DNA of 64,000 nt. It comes from Brevibacillus laterosporus DSM 25 (GTDB lineage: Bacteria > Bacillota > Bacilli > Brevibacillales > Brevibacillaceae). The stretch is from assembly GCF_002706795.1 (NCBI RefSeq), contig NZ_CP017705.1, positions 4,067,501 through 4,131,500 of the forward strand, in the 5' to 3' direction. Shown here one piece after another: positions 44,220 to 53,731 of this stretch. A program made the position numbers and the translations under genes. Within the stretch, counting starts at the first letter, position 1. Every line of letters begins with the position of its first letter. The notes beneath the pieces were generated by a model. That model was not told where the DNA came from and made no database searches. It saw only the letters and a program-made list of their open reading frames with translations.

Positions 44220-45872
44220 GTGTCTGATCATAATTTTACCCAAATCTATCAGGACTGGCAACAACGGTTGAACCAGAGGCTCGAAAAAACACCGGAACGT
44301 AAGAAAAGGTTTTCCACTTCTTCTGATTTGGAAGTCGAGCGGCTTTATCTGCCTAAAGAAGTGAATCAATCATATATGGATCAAATCGGTCTTCCCGGGG
44401 AATATCCATATACCCGTGGCGTTCAGCCTACTATGTTTAGAGGGCGCTTTTGGACGATGCGTCAGTATGCAGGATTTGGCTCAGCAGAAGAGACAAATAA
44501 ACGGTTTCGCTACCTGTTAGAGCAGGGACAGACTGGACTAAGCGTAGCATTCGACTTACCTACACAAATTGGGTATGACTCTGATGATTCCATGTCGGTG
44601 GGAGAAGTGGGGAAGGTTGGCGTTGCAATAGATTCCTTGGAAGATATGGAAACTTTATTACAGGGCATTCCGCTTGATAAAGTAAGTACCTCCATGACCA
44701 TTAATGCACCAGCTTCTGTACTATTGGCTATGTACATCGTTGTAGCGGAGAAACAAGGAACACCACCACACGCTCTAAGCGGTACAATTCAAAATGACAT
44801 TTTAAAGGAATATATTGCTAGGGGTACATACATTTTTCCACCACAGCCTTCGATGCGCTTGATTACAGACATTTTTGCGTACTGTGCGGAACATGTGCCT
44901 AAATGGAACACCATAAGCATTAGCGGGTATCATATTAGAGAAGCCGGTTCTAGTGCTGTGCAAGAGGTAGCTTTTACCTTAGCGGATGGCAGAGCATATG
45001 TTGAAGCAGCATTACAAGCAGGTCTTGATATCGATCTTTTTGCTCCGCAGTTATCTTTCTTTTTTAATGCTCATAATCATTTCTTTGAAGAAGTCGCAAA
45101 ATTTAGAGCTGCCAGAAGAATCTGGTCAAATCTGATGAGAAACACCTATGGTGCAAAACAGCCAAAATCTTGGCAGTTCCGTGTTCATACACAAACAGGT
45201 GGTTCTACATTAACTGCACAGCAACCAGATAATAATATTGTTCGAGTTACTTTACAGGCATTGGCAGCTGTATTAGGTGGGACCCAGAGCTTGCATACCA
45301 ATTCCCGTGACGAAGCACTTGCCTTACCAACAGAGGATTCTGCACGTATTGCCTTACGCACTCAGCAGATTATTGCCCATGAAAGTGGTGTTACAGATAC
45401 GGTCGATCCATTGGGCGGCTCGTATTATGTGGAAGCATTAACAGACGAAATCGAAAAAGGTGTTCTGGCTTATATGGACAAAATCGAGAAGATGGGTGGC
45501 GCTGTAGCTGCAGTCGTAGCAGGGTATATGCAACGTGAGATACACAAGCAAGCCTATGACACACAGCGTAATATTGAATCTGGGGAAGAAGTAGTAGTAG
45601 GAATGAATCGTTTCACGCTTGAGCATGAGACGCAGCCTGAGCTTTTACGAGTAGATCCATCGATTGGTAAAAAACAGACGGAACGACTGGAAGGTCTACG
45701 AAATCGTCGAGATCCAATTTTAGTTGATCAAACGCTCGGTCGATTAAAGACAGCAGCGGAAGGCACAGAAAATTTGATACCTTTTATTATTGACTGTGTA
45801 CGCGCCTATGCCACGATTGGAGAGATCTGTGGAGTTTTGCGTCAAGTTTTTGGAGAGTATCGGGCGGTTTAA
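44220..45872 (+). CDS. mcmA: Methylmalonyl-CoA mutase, catalytic (TIM-barrel) subunit
   Basis: A 550-residue protein with a GTG start and GGGGGAG 5 bases before. It covers the substrate-binding barrel: '[20 protein letters not shown]' with the Tyr and Arg that hold the CoA ester, '[17 protein letters not shown]', '[11 protein letters not shown]' and '[18 protein letters not shown]'. The cobalamin-binding domain of full-length mutases is missing and is supplied by the next gene. It interconverts (R)-methylmalonyl-CoA and succinyl-CoA using adenosylcobalamin. No MeaB/ArgK chaperone gene is in the window. Confidence 0.95.
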   Translation: MSDHNFTQIYQDWQQRLNQRLEKTPERKKRFSTSSDLEVERLYLPKEVNQSYMDQIGLPGEYPYTRGVQPTMFRGRFWTMRQYAGFGSAEETNKRFRYLLEQGQTGLSVAFDLPTQIGYDSDDSMSVGEVGKVGVAIDSLEDMETLLQGIPLDKVSTSMTINAPASVLLAMYIVVAEKQGTPPHALSGTIQNDILKEYIARGTYIFPPQPSMRLITDIFAYCAEHVPKWNTISISGYHIREAGSSAVQEVAFTLADGRAYVEAALQAGLDIDLFAPQLSFFFNAHNHFFEEVAKFRAARRIWSNLMRNTYGAKQPKSWQFRVHTQTGGSTLTAQQPDNNIVRVTLQALAAVLGGTQSLHTNSRDEALALPTEDSARIALRTQQIIAHESGVTDTVDPLGGSYYVEALTDEIEKGVLAYMDKIEKMGGAVAAVVAGYMQREIHKQAYDTQRNIESGEEVVVGMNRFTLEHETQPELLRVDPSIGKKQTERLEGLRNRRDPILVDQTLGRLKTAAEGTENLIPFIIDCVRAYATIGEICGVLRQVFGEYRAV

Positions 45873-45897
45873 TCGGGTCGAAGGAGGAAAGACAACT

Positions 45898-46740
45898 ATG
45901 AAACAAAAAATTCGCGTATTAGTAGCAAAGCCAGGTTTGGATGGTCATGATCGTGGTGCACTCGTTATCGCCCAATCCTTGCGAGATGCAGGAATGGAGG
46001 TTGTGTATACCGGCTTACGACAGACCCCTGCACAGATTGTACATGCAGCTATTCAAGAGGACGTTGATTTTATTGGATTGTCGTGTTTATCTGGTGCGCA
46101 TAATGAATTATTTCCCGAAGTGATTCGTTTGCTACGAGAGCAACAGGCTGAGGATATCATGGTTTTTGGCGGAGGCGTAATCCCGCAAGAGGATATTCCT
46201 TTCTTAAAAGAGCAAGGGATTGCTGAGATTTTTACACCAGGTACCCCAACGCAGGCTGCTGTAGACTTTGTTCGAAGCAAGGCAAGACCAAAAAGGGATA
46301 GCTGGGTGGAAACTCCAAAACGAATTGCTCATATAGGCATTGCGGTCCAGTCAATTGAAGCGGTACTTCCTTTTTACATTGAGCAATTAGGTTTACAGCT
46401 TAAGGGGAGGGAAAAAGTGGAGTCAGAGCAGGTAGAGGTTGCCTTTCTGCAAATTGGAGAAACGAACCTAGAACTATTAGAACCTCTCTCCCCAGAAAGC
46501 CCAATCGCTAGCTTTATTACGAAACGCGGCGAAGGTATTCATCATATTGCTTTGGATGTGGATGATATCGAAGAACGATTGCAGCAGTTTAAACAGAACG
46601 GTGTGCAGCTTGTTCACGAACAGGCGAAGCTAGGAGCGCATGGAGCACAGATAGCCTTTTTACATCCCAAAGCGGCGAATGGCGTATTATTCGAGCTATG
46701 TCAGTACGAACAGCAGAAGGAGGAGCTGATAGATGAGTAA
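45898..46740 (+). CDS. Fusion of methylmalonyl-CoA mutase B12-binding subunit and methylmalonyl-CoA epimerase
   Basis: A 280-residue protein. Residues about 1-130 are the cobalamin-binding domain: '[15 protein letters not shown]' with the Asp-x-His-x-x-Gly cobalt-ligand motif, '[15 protein letters not shown]' and '[14 protein letters not shown]'. After a short linker ('[13 protein letters not shown]') residues about 142-270 are a glyoxalase-fold epimerase ('[20 protein letters not shown]', '[17 protein letters not shown]', '[14 protein letters not shown]') with metal-binding His and Glu. It would deliver the correct epimer beside the mutase active site. ATG 45898 follows AAGGAGG; the next gene overlaps by 8 bases. 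Confidence 0.93.
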   Translation: MKQKIRVLVAKPGLDGHDRGALVIAQSLRDAGMEVVYTGLRQTPAQIVHAAIQEDVDFIGLSCLSGAHNELFPEVIRLLREQQAEDIMVFGGGVIPQEDIPFLKEQGIAEIFTPGTPTQAAVDFVRSKARPKRDSWVETPKRIAHIGIAVQSIEAVLPFYIEQLGLQLKGREKVESEQVEVAFLQIGETNLELLEPLSPESPIASFITKRGEGIHHIALDVDDIEERLQQFKQNGVQLVHEQAKLGAHGAQIAFLHPKAANGVLFELCQYEQQKEELIDE

Positions 46741-48289
46741 TGAAATGTACGCCAAGATTGACGAGCTATACGAACGGAAGAATAAAGTAGAGTTGGGCGG
46801 TGGAGACGAACGAATTGAAGCCCAGCATAAGCGTGGAAAGCTGACAGCTCGTGAAAGGATTGATCTATTAGTAGACTCAGAAACCTTTGTAGAGCTTCAG
46901 CCATTCGTAAAGCACCGTAGCAATTTGTTTGGTTTAGATAAGCTGGAAGCACCTGGAGAAGGCGTTGTGACAGGGTACGGAAAAGTTCATGGACGGATGA
47001 TTTATGTGTTTGCCCAAGATTTTACTGTCTTTGGTGGGGCATTAGGTGAAATGCATGCAAAGAAAATTGCTAATATTATGGATTTAGCGGCGAAAAATGG
47101 CGCTCCTGTTGTAGGCTTAAATGATTCTGGGGGAGCGCGTATCCAAGAAGGGGTAGTTTCACTAGATGGCTATGGGCATATATTTTATCGGAATTCTATC
47201 TATTCAGGTGTAATTCCACAAATTTCGGTTATTCTTGGACCATGTGCAGGTGGTGCAGTTTATTCGCCTGCTATTACTGATTTTGTGTTTATGGTAGAAA
47301 AGAGCTCACAGATGTTTATCACTGGTCCAAAGGTCATTGAAACTGTTACGGGAGAAAGGATTTCTAGTGAGGATCTTGGAGGGGCCAAGGTTCATTCCAG
47401 TATAAGTGGAGTGGCTCATTTTACGTCAGAGTCGGAGGCGGAAGTGCTGGAAGAAGTTCGTCGTCTCCTACAGTTTCTTCCTCAAAGCCACCGCGAAGAG
47501 CCCCCAGTTATCCCTTTTGATGGAGAGGATGGAAATTGGCTAGAGGAGATGCTCGACATTGTTCCTGTCGCTGGGACGAAGGTATACGATGTGAAAAAAG
47601 TGCTGACACTCATTGTTGACGATGGGGATTTCATGGAAATTCAATCACAATTTGCACGAAATGTCGTGGTTGGTTTTGGGCGTTTAAAAGGTCAGCCTGT
47701 AGGTTTTATTGCCAATCAGCCTAAAGTGATGGCAGGGGGACTTGATATTGATTCCTCTGATAAATTGGCACGTTTTATTCGCACTTGTGATTGTTTTAAT
47801 ATTCCGTTAGTTACCTTTGTTGATGTGACAGGCTTTTTTCCTGGTGTAAATCAGGAGCACGGAGGAATTATCCGACATGGTGCCAAAATTCTGTTCGCAT
47901 ACTCAGAAGCGACAGTACCAAAAATCAGTGTTATTACTCGTAAAGCATATGGCGGTGCTTATGTTGCGCTAAATTCCAAGGCAATTGGTGCTGATGTGGT
48001 ATATGCTTGGCCTAATGCTGAGATAGCGGTAATGGGTCCAGAGGGGGCAGCCAGTGTTATTTTTGCTAAGGAGATTGAGAGAAGTGAAGATGCTCTAGAC
48101 ACCAGACAACGCAAGATTGCTGAATACAGAGAGAAATTTGCTAATCCCTATGTAGCAGCAGAGCATGGCATGGTAGATGATATTATCGATCCAAGAGAAA
48201 CAAGAAAATACCTTATTCATTCTCTGGACATGCTAAAGACGAAACGTGAGGAGCGACCTGCAAAAAAACATGGGAATATCCCGTTGTAG
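46733..48289 (+). CDS. Acyl-CoA (propionyl/methylmalonyl-CoA) carboxyltransferase subunit
   Basis: A 518-residue crotonase-fold carboxyltransferase of the PccB/MmdA/YqjD type: '[17 protein letters not shown]', '[17 protein letters not shown]', '[17 protein letters not shown]'-like motif and '[16 protein letters not shown]' (oxyanion hole), and C-terminal '[19 protein letters not shown]'. It moves CO2 between biotin and propionyl-CoA. With the mutase and epimerase it completes propionyl-CoA to succinyl-CoA, but biotin carboxylase and biotin-carrier genes are absent here. AAGGAGG precedes the ATG. Confidence 0.93.
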   Translation: MSNEMYAKIDELYERKNKVELGGGDERIEAQHKRGKLTARERIDLLVDSETFVELQPFVKHRSNLFGLDKLEAPGEGVVTGYGKVHGRMIYVFAQDFTVFGGALGEMHAKKIANIMDLAAKNGAPVVGLNDSGGARIQEGVVSLDGYGHIFYRNSIYSGVIPQISVILGPCAGGAVYSPAITDFVFMVEKSSQMFITGPKVIETVTGERISSEDLGGAKVHSSISGVAHFTSESEAEVLEEVRRLLQFLPQSHREEPPVIPFDGEDGNWLEEMLDIVPVAGTKVYDVKKVLTLIVDDGDFMEIQSQFARNVVVGFGRLKGQPVGFIANQPKVMAGGLDIDSSDKLARFIRTCDCFNIPLVTFVDVTGFFPGVNQEHGGIIRHGAKILFAYSEATVPKISVITRKAYGGAYVALNSKAIGADVVYAWPNAEIAVMGPEGAASVIFAKEIERSEDALDTRQRKIAEYREKFANPYVAAEHGMVDDIIDPRETRKYLIHSLDMLKTKREERPAKKHGNIPL

Positions 48290-48307
48290 CTACTGAAAAT
48301 AGCAAAG

Positions 48308-48346
48308 AAAAAAGTTCTGACTGGAATAGTACAGACTAACTTTTTT
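48308..48346 (+). terminator. Terminator of the methylmalonyl-CoA operon
   Basis: AAAAAAGTT (48308-48316) pairs with AACTTTTTT (48338-48346), with additional inner CTG/CAG pairing; ends in six T residues. Confidence 0.75.
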
Positions 48347-48396
48347 ACGGTATACTAAAAGTGTTACATAGAGAATTAGGAACGGAGGAAGTCAAT

Positions 48397-49512
48397 GTGA
48401 TTAATCAAGAACGAATTCTTGCAGAGTTTTTGGAGCTAGTCCAAATCGACAGCGAAACAAAAGAAGAAGCAGCGATTGCTGAGGTATTAAAGGATAAATT
48501 AGCAAGCTTGGGCTTTTCTGTAGAGGAAGATGATGTTGCTTCCAAAACAGAACATAGTGCGAACAATCTGTTTGCTACCCTTGAAGGTACTGCTAAGGGT
48601 CCTACTATTCTGTTTAGCAGTCACATGGATACCGTCGTTCCAGGTAAAGGTGTAAAGCCTTCTATTAAAGATGGATATGTGGTAACGGATGGTACTACAA
48701 TTCTAGGTGCTGACGACAAAGCGGGTATCGCTGCAATCTTTGAAGCGATTCGTACGTTAAAAGAACAGAATCTACCTCATCCATCTATTCAGGTTGTTTT
48801 GACCGTTGGTGAAGAATCTGGTCTAGTTGGGTCACGTCACATGGATGCAAATAAATTAAAAGCAGAAATGGGCTTTATTTTGGATTCAACAGGGAAAGTG
48901 GGCGAAATTGTCAAAGCTGGAGCTGGTCAATATCGCATTGTTACCAAAATTCACGGAAAAGCTGCTCATGCTGGTGTGAATCCAGAGGATGGCATAAGTG
49001 CTATCACTGTTGCTAGCAAGGCTATTTCACGTATGCCGCTTGGGCGTATTGATGAAGATACCACTGCAAACATTGGCCGTTTTGAAGGTGGTCGCGCTTA
49101 CAATATCGTAACAGACTACGTAGAGATTTGGTCAGAGGCTCGCAGCATGGTAAATGAAAAACTAGAAGTACAAGTGAAAAAAATGACGACTGCATTTGAA
49201 GAAGTGGCTTCTGAGCTAGGGGCGACTTGCGAAAATGATGTGAAGTTTATGTACTCCGGCTATAAATTTGATGAAAGTACGCCGGTGTTGCAAAAAGCGA
49301 TTGCCGCAGTTAAACGTGTAGATCGTGAACCGAAGTTAACCAGTAGTGGTGGCGGTAGCGACGGAAACGTGTTTAACGGACATGGTATCCCTTCTGTTAA
49401 CTTTGGTATCGGGTATGAAGAGATACATACAAAAAATGAACGTATGCCTTTAGAAGAACTATATAAGGCTGCTGAATTGGTACTAGCTGTTATCGCTGAA
49501 TGTGTTGAATAA
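48397..49512 (+). CDS. M20-family peptidase (PepT-like, YqjE)
   Basis: A 371-residue metallopeptidase: zinc ligands in 'FSSHMDTVVPG', 'LGADDKAGIAAIFEA', the general base 'GEESGLVGSRH', and the lid-domain 'GKAAHAGVNPEDGI'. GTG 48397 is 8 bases after GGAGG; GTG 48361 has none and is rejected. Bacillus subtilis has yqjE of about this length after yqjC (epimerase) and yqjD (carboxyltransferase), so the synteny is kept. The substrate is probably a di- or tripeptide. Confidence 0.9.
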   Translation: MINQERILAEFLELVQIDSETKEEAAIAEVLKDKLASLGFSVEEDDVASKTEHSANNLFATLEGTAKGPTILFSSHMDTVVPGKGVKPSIKDGYVVTDGTTILGADDKAGIAAIFEAIRTLKEQNLPHPSIQVVLTVGEESGLVGSRHMDANKLKAEMGFILDSTGKVGEIVKAGAGQYRIVTKIHGKAAHAGVNPEDGISAITVASKAISRMPLGRIDEDTTANIGRFEGGRAYNIVTDYVEIWSEARSMVNEKLEVQVKKMTTAFEEVASELGATCENDVKFMYSGYKFDESTPVLQKAIAAVKRVDREPKLTSSGGGSDGNVFNGHGIPSVNFGIGYEEIHTKNERMPLEELYKAAELVLAVIAECVE

Positions 49513-49524
49513 GAGAAAAGAAAG

Positions 49525-49554
49525 AGAGCTTGGTCATGGCACCAAGCTCTTTTT
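49525..49554 (+). terminator. Terminator of the M20 peptidase gene
   Basis: AGAGCTTGG (49525-49533) pairs with CCAAGCTCT (49542-49550), then TTTT. Confidence 0.85.
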
Positions 49555-49649
49555 GTATGTACCAGAAAGTTTAGAGAAGGAAGGGCATAAGTATGTATTA
49601 TGTAGAGTTCCATCTTTTTTAAGAAATGAAAATGATGAGGATGAAGCTG

Positions 49650-50759
49650 ATGCAACAAATGATGGCTGGTTATATTCTTACATGTGGAGAGCAACGAAGA
49701 GGGCTTACAGAAGTAGTCGTTCAGCGAGCAGATGGTAAAAAACAACGTGCTATTTATTATGGCCAAAACGAAGATTTGAGGGTGGGGCAATTAGTGTTAC
49801 TTAATGTAACAGCGACTCATCTGGAATTAGGAACAGGTGGTACAGACTTCATAATGGCTCTGGAACCATTTTGTAATAGGCAACATTCTCCATTACAATA
49901 CGGGCATATTATGAAAATGCGCTATACGCCTTGCCAGATGGCAGTGGATACACTAGAAGAACAGGCGAGCCCTTATCATGGGTTATTTGCTCAGGAGGAA
50001 TTGTCTTTAGCGGGGAGTTTTGTACTTGTAGCTGAATTACATAGTATGTTACCTGCGTTGTGCATTAGATTAAAAGAACTGATGCCAGAAGCGCGAATTG
50101 TTTATATCATGACGGATCATACCGCACTGCCAATCTCACTTTCACGGCATGTTCACTGGCTGGTAAGCAACAAATATGTACACGCAACCGTTACCACGGG
50201 TCAGGCTTTTGGTGGGGATGGTGAATGTGTCAATACAGTAACAGGTCTATTAGCGGCAAAACACGTGTATCAAGCTGATTGGATTATTTGTACACCTGGA
50301 CCTGGTGGAGTTGGTACAGGTACTCCTTATGGATTCACAGGGTTACAATTAGCGGACGTTTTGCATCATGTAGATATTCTCGGAGGAGTACCGTTTTTTT
50401 TACCAAGAATTAGCTTTGTAGATAAACGAGAACGGCACCATGGCATGAGTCATCATACAACCACCTTGTTAAGGCAATTTGTGCTTCGTCCTGTCATTCT
50501 GCCCATACCTCTGTTTGAAGATGAACGTGATTCATCTATAGAGAAGCAGGTGGAACAGTCATCCTTGTCACAAAAACATATTGTCCTAAGACAAAAAGCA
50601 GGGACAGTAGGGGAGATTGATAAATTGTATAAACGGCACCACCTAGAAAAGCTTTCCTCGATGGGACGGAATTGGGAGGAAGACCCGACTCCTTTTTTAA
50701 CGGCTGATACAATGGCCAAAACCGCCTGTTGGATCAGGAAGCATACAGAAATGAATTGA
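49650..50759 (+). CDS. DUF3866 family protein
   Basis: About 369 residues. Family features: 'VGQLVLLNVTATHLELGTGG' near the N terminus, 'HIMKMRYTPCQ', the repeated 'GGDGECVNTVTGLLAAKHVY', and 'CTPGPGGVGTGTPYGFTGLQ'. Function unknown; the Gly-rich loops suggest nucleotide or cofactor binding. The start is uncertain: ATG 49650 has GAGG nine bases upstream, while the frame opens at ATG 49626. The N terminus seems about 20 residues shorter than I would expect for the family, so an upstream frameshift is possible. Confidence 0.8.
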   Translation: MQQMMAGYILTCGEQRRGLTEVVVQRADGKKQRAIYYGQNEDLRVGQLVLLNVTATHLELGTGGTDFIMALEPFCNRQHSPLQYGHIMKMRYTPCQMAVDTLEEQASPYHGLFAQEELSLAGSFVLVAELHSMLPALCIRLKELMPEARIVYIMTDHTALPISLSRHVHWLVSNKYVHATVTTGQAFGGDGECVNTVTGLLAAKHVYQADWIICTPGPGGVGTGTPYGFTGLQLADVLHHVDILGGVPFFLPRISFVDKRERHHGMSHHTTTLLRQFVLRPVILPIPLFEDERDSSIEKQVEQSSLSQKHIVLRQKAGTVGEIDKLYKRHHLEKLSSMGRNWEEDPTPFLTADTMAKTACWIRKHTEMN

Positions 50760-50765
50760 GATATT

Positions 50766-50906
50766 TTAGATTTTTTGTTGACTCACTTGTTGCAAGTAAA
50801 CATGTAATGTAAGGGGCTGCTCAGATATTTGACGTAGAGCGGCCTGGATTTCGTTTGCTTTTCCAACCAAGCGTATTTGTTTCAGATCTGTATATAATTT
50901 CATCAT
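50766..50906 (-). CDS. Small conserved-looking protein (46 aa)
   Basis: ATG-ATG at 50906 with a strong AAGGAGGG 5 bases upstream encodes 'MMKLYTDLKQIRLVGKANEI' and 'QAALRQISEQPLTLHVYLQQ', a short beta-alpha-beta pattern like DUF3970-type proteins. It converges on the DUF3866 gene, with only a few bases between the stops. Function unknown. Confidence 0.6.
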   Translation of the reverse strand: MMKLYTDLKQIRLVGKANEIQAALRQISEQPLTLHVYLQQVSQQKI

Positions 50907-51185
50907 TGAATCCCTCCTTTGTATTTGGGTAATTCATCTTTACAACTTATTGCGAGTGTGTATAGAACTGATGTCTACTTAGCAAGAAAGTGAAAGTGCT
51001 TAGAGGGCATTGATTTTAGTGGATTTTTGAGAAAGGGTTGTACAAGCTATTCTTGATGCTAAGATATGGAGAGAGGTTCGGATATAGAACTAAAAAGTGT
51101 GTTTTAAAAGTAAACAGGTATTTTATAAAAAAGCATGTTTTACAAAACACAGCAAAAAACATTGTTCATTTAGGAGGAAACATCC

Positions 51186-51749
51186 ATGACACAAGCTCAG
51201 CACGATTCGTTATATGAAAAAACCATTGCTACGAAAAAAATCTACGACGGTAAAATTATTTCGGTTCAGGTTGACGATGTAGAATTACCAAATGGTCATA
51301 CAGCTAAACGAGAGATTGTTAAGCATCAGGGAGCCGTAGCAGTTATGCCGATCACAGAGGATGGCAAATTGATCGTTGTACGTCAATTTCGTAAACCATT
51401 GGAGCGTTCTATTGTAGAAATTCCAGCTGGTAAGTTAGAACGGGGAGAAGATCCTTTAGAATGCGCCAAGCGTGAATTAGAAGAAGAGACCGGCTTTAAA
51501 GCCACAGAGTATAAACATATCAGCTCGTTTTATACTTCACCGGGGTTTGCAGATGAACTATTACACCTGTATATGGCTACAGGATTGATTGCGGGAGAAT
51601 GTAATCCTGACGAAGATGAATTTGTTGAAGTGATGTACGTGACACTAGAAGAAGCTAGAAAACTTCATGAAGCTGGAGAGATTCGAGACGCTAAAACCGT
51701 TCTTGCTTTGTTTGTAATGGAAAATGAGCGTCTGAATCAGCGCTTATAA
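51186..51749 (+). CDS. nudF: ADP-ribose pyrophosphatase (Nudix)
   Basis: A 187-residue Nudix hydrolase with a complete Nudix box: 'GKLERGEDPLECAKRELEEE' followed by 'TGF'. Downstream 'FYTSPGFADELLHLYMA' is typical of ADP-ribose-specific members, the proline-containing region about 15 residues after the box. It splits ADP-ribose to AMP and ribose-5-phosphate. AGGAGG is 10 bases before the ATG. It is followed after 2 bases by the endonuclease Q gene. Confidence 0.93.
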   Translation: MTQAQHDSLYEKTIATKKIYDGKIISVQVDDVELPNGHTAKREIVKHQGAVAVMPITEDGKLIVVRQFRKPLERSIVEIPAGKLERGEDPLECAKRELEEETGFKATEYKHISSFYTSPGFADELLHLYMATGLIAGECNPDEDEFVEVMYVTLEEARKLHEAGEIRDAKTVLALFVMENERLNQRL

Positions 51750-51751
51750 TC

Positions 51752-52933
51752 ATGCTGTCATCTATCTTTGCAGATTTACATATACACATTGGCGGAACGA
51801 TGTCAGGAAAAGCTGTTAAAATTACGGCTTCCCGAAAAATGACTCTTCACAGTATTTTGGAGGAAGCTTCTGAGCGTAAGGGAATGGAAATGATTGGCGT
51901 TATAGATGCACATGCCCCTGAGGTACAAGCTGAATTGCAAGAATTAATTGATCGAAAAATGGCTATAGCTCATCCGGATGGGGGTATCCATTATAAACGA
52001 ACGATGCTACTGCTTGGCTGTGAGGTAGAAATTAAGGAACCAGATAGGGGAGAAGCTCATTTTTTGTGCTATATGCCCGATTTGCGTAGAATGCGCCTCT
52101 TCACAGAGTGGTTGGCTGTTCGTTGCAAGAATGTACACCTTAGCTCGCAACGCGTGTATACAGGTCTTCGTGAGCTCCAGCACTTTGTTTACCAGCATGA
52201 GGGACTTATGATACCAGCACACATCTTTACACCCCATAAAGGGCTTTACGGAAGCTGTACGGATCATCTTAGCGAGGTTGCTGATCCTAGTTTGGTTTAT
52301 GCGGTAGAGCTAGGATTAAGTGCAAATACGGATATGGCAGATCGGCTACAGGAGTTACATGAGAAAACGTTTGTGACAAATTCAGATGCTCATTCCTTAC
52401 AAAAAATTGGCCGGGAATATCAAGTGCTCTTGCTAAAGGAACCAAGCTATCAGGAATGGGTCATGGCAATGCGACGTGAGCAGCACAGAAGGGTTTCATG
52501 TAATTATGGACTATCTCCACAGCTAGGAAAGTATCACCAAACAGCGTGTCAGGGATGTGGGTCCATGGAACGAGAGAATGAGATGGGGAGGTGCCCTGCC
52601 TGCGGATATAAACGGATGGTGAGAGGGGTTAGTCAACGGATCGATCAGTTAGCTGATGTACCAATCGGGGTGCATCCTTCACACCGGCCTCCTTATGTGG
52701 AACAGATTCCTTTAGAGTTTTTGCCAGGTGTAGGACCAAAAATACGGCAAAAAATGTATGAACAAATTGGAACCGAAATGGATGTCCTCCATCGGGTGGA
52801 TGAGGAGATTTTGTGTCAGGTAGTAGGTGAAAAAATAACGAGTATGATTGCCAAAGCAAGACGTGGCGAGCTATTGATTCAGGCTGGAAGAGCTGGGATC
52901 TATGGAAAGGTAATTGGAGAAAGAGAGAAGTAA
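51752..52933 (+). CDS. Endonuclease Q-family protein (PHP domain, zinc finger, HhH)
   Basis: A 393-residue protein. The N-terminal PHP metal-dependent phosphoesterase core has 'FADLHIHIGG', 'IGVIDAHAPE', 'PAHIFTPHKG' and 'FVTNSDAHSLQ'. A four-Cys zinc finger ('CQGCGSMERENEMGRCPACG') sits near residue 270, and a helix-hairpin-helix ('LEFLPGVGPKIRQKMYEQIG') near 325. Endonuclease Q cuts 5' to deaminated bases in DNA. There is no ribosome site of its own before ATG 51752, so translation is probably coupled to nudF; both enzymes deal with damaged nucleotides or their products. Confidence 0.85.
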   Translation: MLSSIFADLHIHIGGTMSGKAVKITASRKMTLHSILEEASERKGMEMIGVIDAHAPEVQAELQELIDRKMAIAHPDGGIHYKRTMLLLGCEVEIKEPDRGEAHFLCYMPDLRRMRLFTEWLAVRCKNVHLSSQRVYTGLRELQHFVYQHEGLMIPAHIFTPHKGLYGSCTDHLSEVADPSLVYAVELGLSANTDMADRLQELHEKTFVTNSDAHSLQKIGREYQVLLLKEPSYQEWVMAMRREQHRRVSCNYGLSPQLGKYHQTACQGCGSMERENEMGRCPACGYKRMVRGVSQRIDQLADVPIGVHPSHRPPYVEQIPLEFLPGVGPKIRQKMYEQIGTEMDVLHRVDEEILCQVVGEKITSMIAKARRGELLIQAGRAGIYGKVIGEREK

Positions 52934-52946
52934 TAGCAATGTATTA

Positions 52947-52976
52947 GTCATAGAATAGACAAGCGGTGCATAGAAT
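52947..52976 (+). promoter_or_regulatory. Sigma-E (sporulation) type promoter of spoIIM
   Basis: GTCATAGA (52947-52954), 14 bases, CATAGAAT (52969-52976) fits the mother-cell sigma-E pattern and lies 35 bases before spoIIM, a known sigma-E gene in Bacillus. Confidence 0.6.
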
Positions 52977-53010
52977 GTAAGTATCCTGGCAACCAAGGAG
53001 GGGGGCCGTC

Positions 53011-53637
53011 TTGCGTAACCGCTTTGGACATGGCATCCATCTTTATTTGAAAGAAAACCAGTCCCTTTTTTTATTTACTATCGTCCTGTTTACTATGGGC
53101 ATCATTTTTGGAGCTGTGCTTGTTAATTCGCTTGATTTGTCTCAGCGACAAGAACTGCTTGGCTTTCTCAATTATTTTTTTTCTAACTTTGACAAAAGCG
53201 GAATAACGGATTCCTCCCTACATTTTCAACAAGCGTTCGGATATCATTTAAAAACAATTTTGATACTGTGGGTATTAGGAATGTCCATAATTGGATTGCC
53301 TATGATCCTACTACTATTATTTCTCAAAGGTATCATTGTTGGTTTTACCGTTGGATTCTTGGTGGGAGAGTTGCAGTGGAAGGGAGTGACGTTTGCTTTA
53401 CTTGGTGTCCTTCCACAAAACATGTTAGTTGTTCCCGCTATGCTCATTGCCGGTGTTGCAGGTATTTCATTCTCTCTTCGCTTGGTACGTACTAGATTGG
53501 TCACACGTAGAGATAGCATTATGCCGCATTTTACTAATTATTCAATTCTAGTTGGTAGCATGTTTATAATCATGACAGCTGCAGCTTTATTGGAGACTTT
53601 TTTGTCCCCATTATTGATGCAGTACGCTATTAATTAA
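53011..53637 (+). CDS. spoIIM: Stage II sporulation protein M
   Basis: A 208-residue membrane protein with about five helices; 'FTMGIIFGAVLVNSLDLS', 'WVLGMSIIGLPMILLLLFLK' and 'FALLGVLPQNMLVVPAMLIA' are typical. It is part of the SpoIIDMP machine that thins septal peptidoglycan for engulfment. TTG 53011 follows AAGGAGGGG. Its place between endonuclease Q and fur matches Bacillus. Confidence 0.93.
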   Translation: MRNRFGHGIHLYLKENQSLFLFTIVLFTMGIIFGAVLVNSLDLSQRQELLGFLNYFFSNFDKSGITDSSLHFQQAFGYHLKTILILWVLGMSIIGLPMILLLLFLKGIIVGFTVGFLVGELQWKGVTFALLGVLPQNMLVVPAMLIAGVAGISFSLRLVRTRLVTRRDSIMPHFTNYSILVGSMFIIMTAAALLETFLSPLLMQYAIN

Positions 53638-53649
53638 GAATAATTATAA
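53635..53649. promoter_or_regulatory. Possible PerR box upstream of fur
   Basis: The 15 bases match the TTATAAT-N-ATTATAA consensus at 12 of 14 fixed positions, lying 18 bases before the fur -35. In Bacillus subtilis fur is repressed by PerR, so this is a reasonable candidate. Confidence 0.4.
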
Positions 53650-53666
53650 GATAAGAACTTATGTAT

Positions 53667-53696
53667 TTGACTAAATAGATTTCTCTCCTCTATAAT
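53667..53696 (+). promoter_or_regulatory. Sigma-A promoter of fur
   Basis: TTGACT (53667-53672), 18 bases, TATAAT (53691-53696), 36 bases before the fur start. Confidence 0.75.
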
Positions 53697-53731
53697 AAGT
53701 ACAGGTTTGATGCGAACGGGGAGGGGCATAC

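Noticed and set aside
49502-49738. 78-residue ORF at the start of the DUF3866 gene
   Set aside because: It runs through the M20 terminator and into the DUF3866 frame; probably a shadow, although a frameshift remains possible and is listed as a finding.
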